In this document: in pieces, positions 12,814-14,012 of the stretch
How positions within the stretch are numbered: position 1 is the first letter of the stretch
How the letters are laid out: each line of letters starts with the position of its first letter
Assembly (NCBI GenBank): GCA_964566545.1
Contig: CAZMIX010000061.1
Span: 1 to 14,012 of the forward strand
Direction: 5' to 3'
Length of the DNA stretch: 14,012 nt
Source of the DNA: JAEYFP01 sp964566545
GTDB lineage: Bacteria > Bacillota > Clostridia > Lachnospirales > Lachnospiraceae
Notes under the pieces: model-generated
What the model was told of the DNA's origin: nothing
Seen by the model: the letters and a program-made list of their open reading frames with translations, nothing else
Databases searched by the model: none
Translations under genes and position numbers: made by a program

Positions 12814-14012
12814 CTCCATCATCCTTTCTATTATGAGCCATAATGCATTGCATAATCCGTTCCTGTGATACTTCCTCCTTCATTAACTCTCCGGCAATTT
12901 CACCTTCGTTGATGACATAGACCCTGTCACATGTCCCGATGATTTCCGGCATTTCGGAGGAAATAACGATCACCGCTTTCCCTGATTTTGCAAGCTCATT
13001 GATAACGCAGTAGATTTCATATTTTGCGCCTACGTCGATACCACGGGTAGGCTCATCCAGAATTAGTACATCAGGCTGTGTCAGCATCCATTTTGCAAGA
13101 ACTACTTTCTGCTGATTACCGCCGGACAAAGATCCGACGACCTGATTGATGGAATTAGCCTTTACATTGATTCTCTTTTTATATTCTTCCGCGGCCACGA
13201 TCTCATCGTTACCATTGATGACACCATTCTTGGAGAAGAACCTCGGGCGCGCCGCCAGAGTCATGTTTTCTTTAATATCATTGATCAAAATCAATCCGTA
13301 GGTCTTTCGATCCTCGGATACATAGGAAAGCTTGTTATCGATCGCATCCTTAACCGTTTTTAAGACGACCTCTTTTCCGTTGATCTTGATCTTTCCTGAA
13401 ATTTTCTGTCCGTAGCTGTGCCCGAAAATACTCATGGCAAGCTCTGTTCTTCCTGCTCCCATCAATCCGGCAAGGCCGACCACTTCACCGGCTTTTACAT
13501 TTAGATTAATGTTTTTCAGCATCTGGCGTTCCGAATCATCCGGGTGGTACACGTTCCAATCCTTTACCTCGAAAATCGTATCTCCGATCGCCGCGCCTTC
13601 GCGCACCGGATAACGGTTTGTCAATTCACGTCCTACCATGGCCTTGATGACACGATCCTCAGAATATTCGTCGACGCCCTTGATCAATGTTTCGATCGTC
13701 TTCCCGTCACGGATAATCGTAACCGCATCGGACACATAATTGATCTCATTCAGCTTATGGGAAATAATGATGCAGGTGATTCCCTGTTTTTTAAGCTCCA
13801 GCATGATATTCAAAAGCTTTTTGCTCTCTTCATCATTTAAAGCCGCCGTAGGCTCATCCAGAATCAAAAGCTCGACCTTTTTTGCCATCGCCTTCGCAAT
13901 TTCTATTAATTGTTGTTTTCCAACACCCAGTGAGTTGACGGGAGCGTTGACATCCTCGTGTTCCAGACCCACCTTTTCAAGCATTTCCTGAGCATGCTTT
14001 CTCGTCCTTGTC
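12806..14012 (-). CDS. mmsA: Multiple-monosaccharide ABC transporter ATP-binding protein (MmsA/GguA type), N-terminus outside the window
   Basis: Cytoplasmic ATPase of a carbohydrate ABC importer with two nucleotide-binding domains in one chain. The frame is open to the right edge, so the first Walker A is missing; full-length relatives have about 500-515 residues. Counting from the Met at 13984, the first domain shows LGVGKQQ (signature, 19-25) and LLILDEPTAAL (Walker B). The second domain shows a Walker A-like GLMGAGRTEL (163-172) lacking the usual GKS/T, LSGGNQQ (286-292) and VLILDEPTRGIDVGAK. A degenerate second Walker A is normal in the RbsA/MglA/AraG group. It overlaps the permease start and is read before it. 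The binding protein that usually precedes this gene may lie just beyond the window. The mmsA assignment rests on the ChvE-like and long-permease neighbours; AraG or MglA are close alternatives. Confidence 0.92.
   Translation of the reverse strand, partial: TRTRKHAQEMLEKVGLEHEDVNAPVNSLGVGKQQLIEIAKAMAKKVELLILDEPTAALNDEESKKLLNIMLELKKQGITCIIISHKLNEINYVSDAVTIIRDGKTIETLIKGVDEYSEDRVIKAMVGRELTNRYPVREGAAIGDTIFEVKDWNVYHPDDSERQMLKNINLNVKAGEVVGLAGLMGAGRTELAMSIFGHSYGQKISGKIKINGKEVVLKTVKDAIDNKLSYVSEDRKTYGLILINDIKENMTLAARPRFFSKNGVINGNDEIVAAEEYKKRINVKANSINQVVGSLSGGNQQKVVLAKWMLTQPDVLILDEPTRGIDVGAKYEIYCVINELAKSGKAVIVISSEMPEIIGTCDRVYVINEGEIAGELMKEEVSQERIMQCIMAHNRKDDGDE

Noticed and set aside
12806..14012. Degenerate second Walker A (GAGRTEL) as a sign of a broken transporter ATPase
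   Set aside because: Absence of the usual GKS/T in the second domain is normal in the RbsA/MglA/AraG family; the other motifs are intact.

Overview
The window looks like a chromosomal segment of a Gram-positive anaerobe of the class Clostridia, most likely a Lachnospiraceae-type gut bacterium. The reasons are AGGAGG-like ribosome binding sites, a YesM/YesN-style two-component pair, a ChvE/MmsAB-type multiple-monosaccharide ABC transporter, and an AraR-type GntR regulator next to araA and araD. This is inferred from gene content; no rRNA or other marker gene is present. All metabolic and transport genes lie on the minus strand, so they are read from the right edge of the window to the left. 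The only plus-strand gene is a transposase at the left edge.

In transcription order the minus strand holds: a sugar ABC transporter ATPase, cut by the right edge (12806-14012); its permease (11644-12813); a ChvE-like sugar-binding lipoprotein (10324-11481, probably starting at a TTG); an AraC-type response regulator (8690-10300); a YesM-like histidine kinase (6879-8693); a membrane-anchored sugar-binding protein (5917-6882); a galactose-type (MglB-like) sugar-binding lipoprotein (4789-5865); the repressor araR (3620-4741); araA (1991-3487); and araD (1117-1806). Spacing is tight from the transporter to araR. The regulator, kinase and anchored binding protein are chained by two 4-base ATGA overlaps. 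A probable promoter with an inverted-repeat operator precedes araA.

The genes read as an L-arabinose (and perhaps galactose) uptake, sensing and use locus. The ABC transporter imports the sugar. The kinase and regulator, probably assisted by a membrane-bound binding protein as in the XylFII-LytS-YesN xylose system of Clostridium beijerinckii, sense sugar outside the cell. AraR senses it inside. AraA and AraD convert L-arabinose to L-ribulose and L-ribulose 5-phosphate to D-xylulose 5-phosphate. The kinase that should act between them (AraB) is not in the window.

The left edge (1 to about 1040) is the 3' part of an IS110-family insertion sequence, AT-rich and facing araD. Noncoding structure is concentrated in four places: the transposon's 3' flank and the repeats beside araD (891-1116), the araD-araA gap with a perfect 16-bp inverted repeat (1807-1990), the araA promoter and leader (3488-3619), and the gap between the permease and the ChvE-like gene (11482-11643). 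No tRNA, rRNA, CRISPR array or phage gene was seen.
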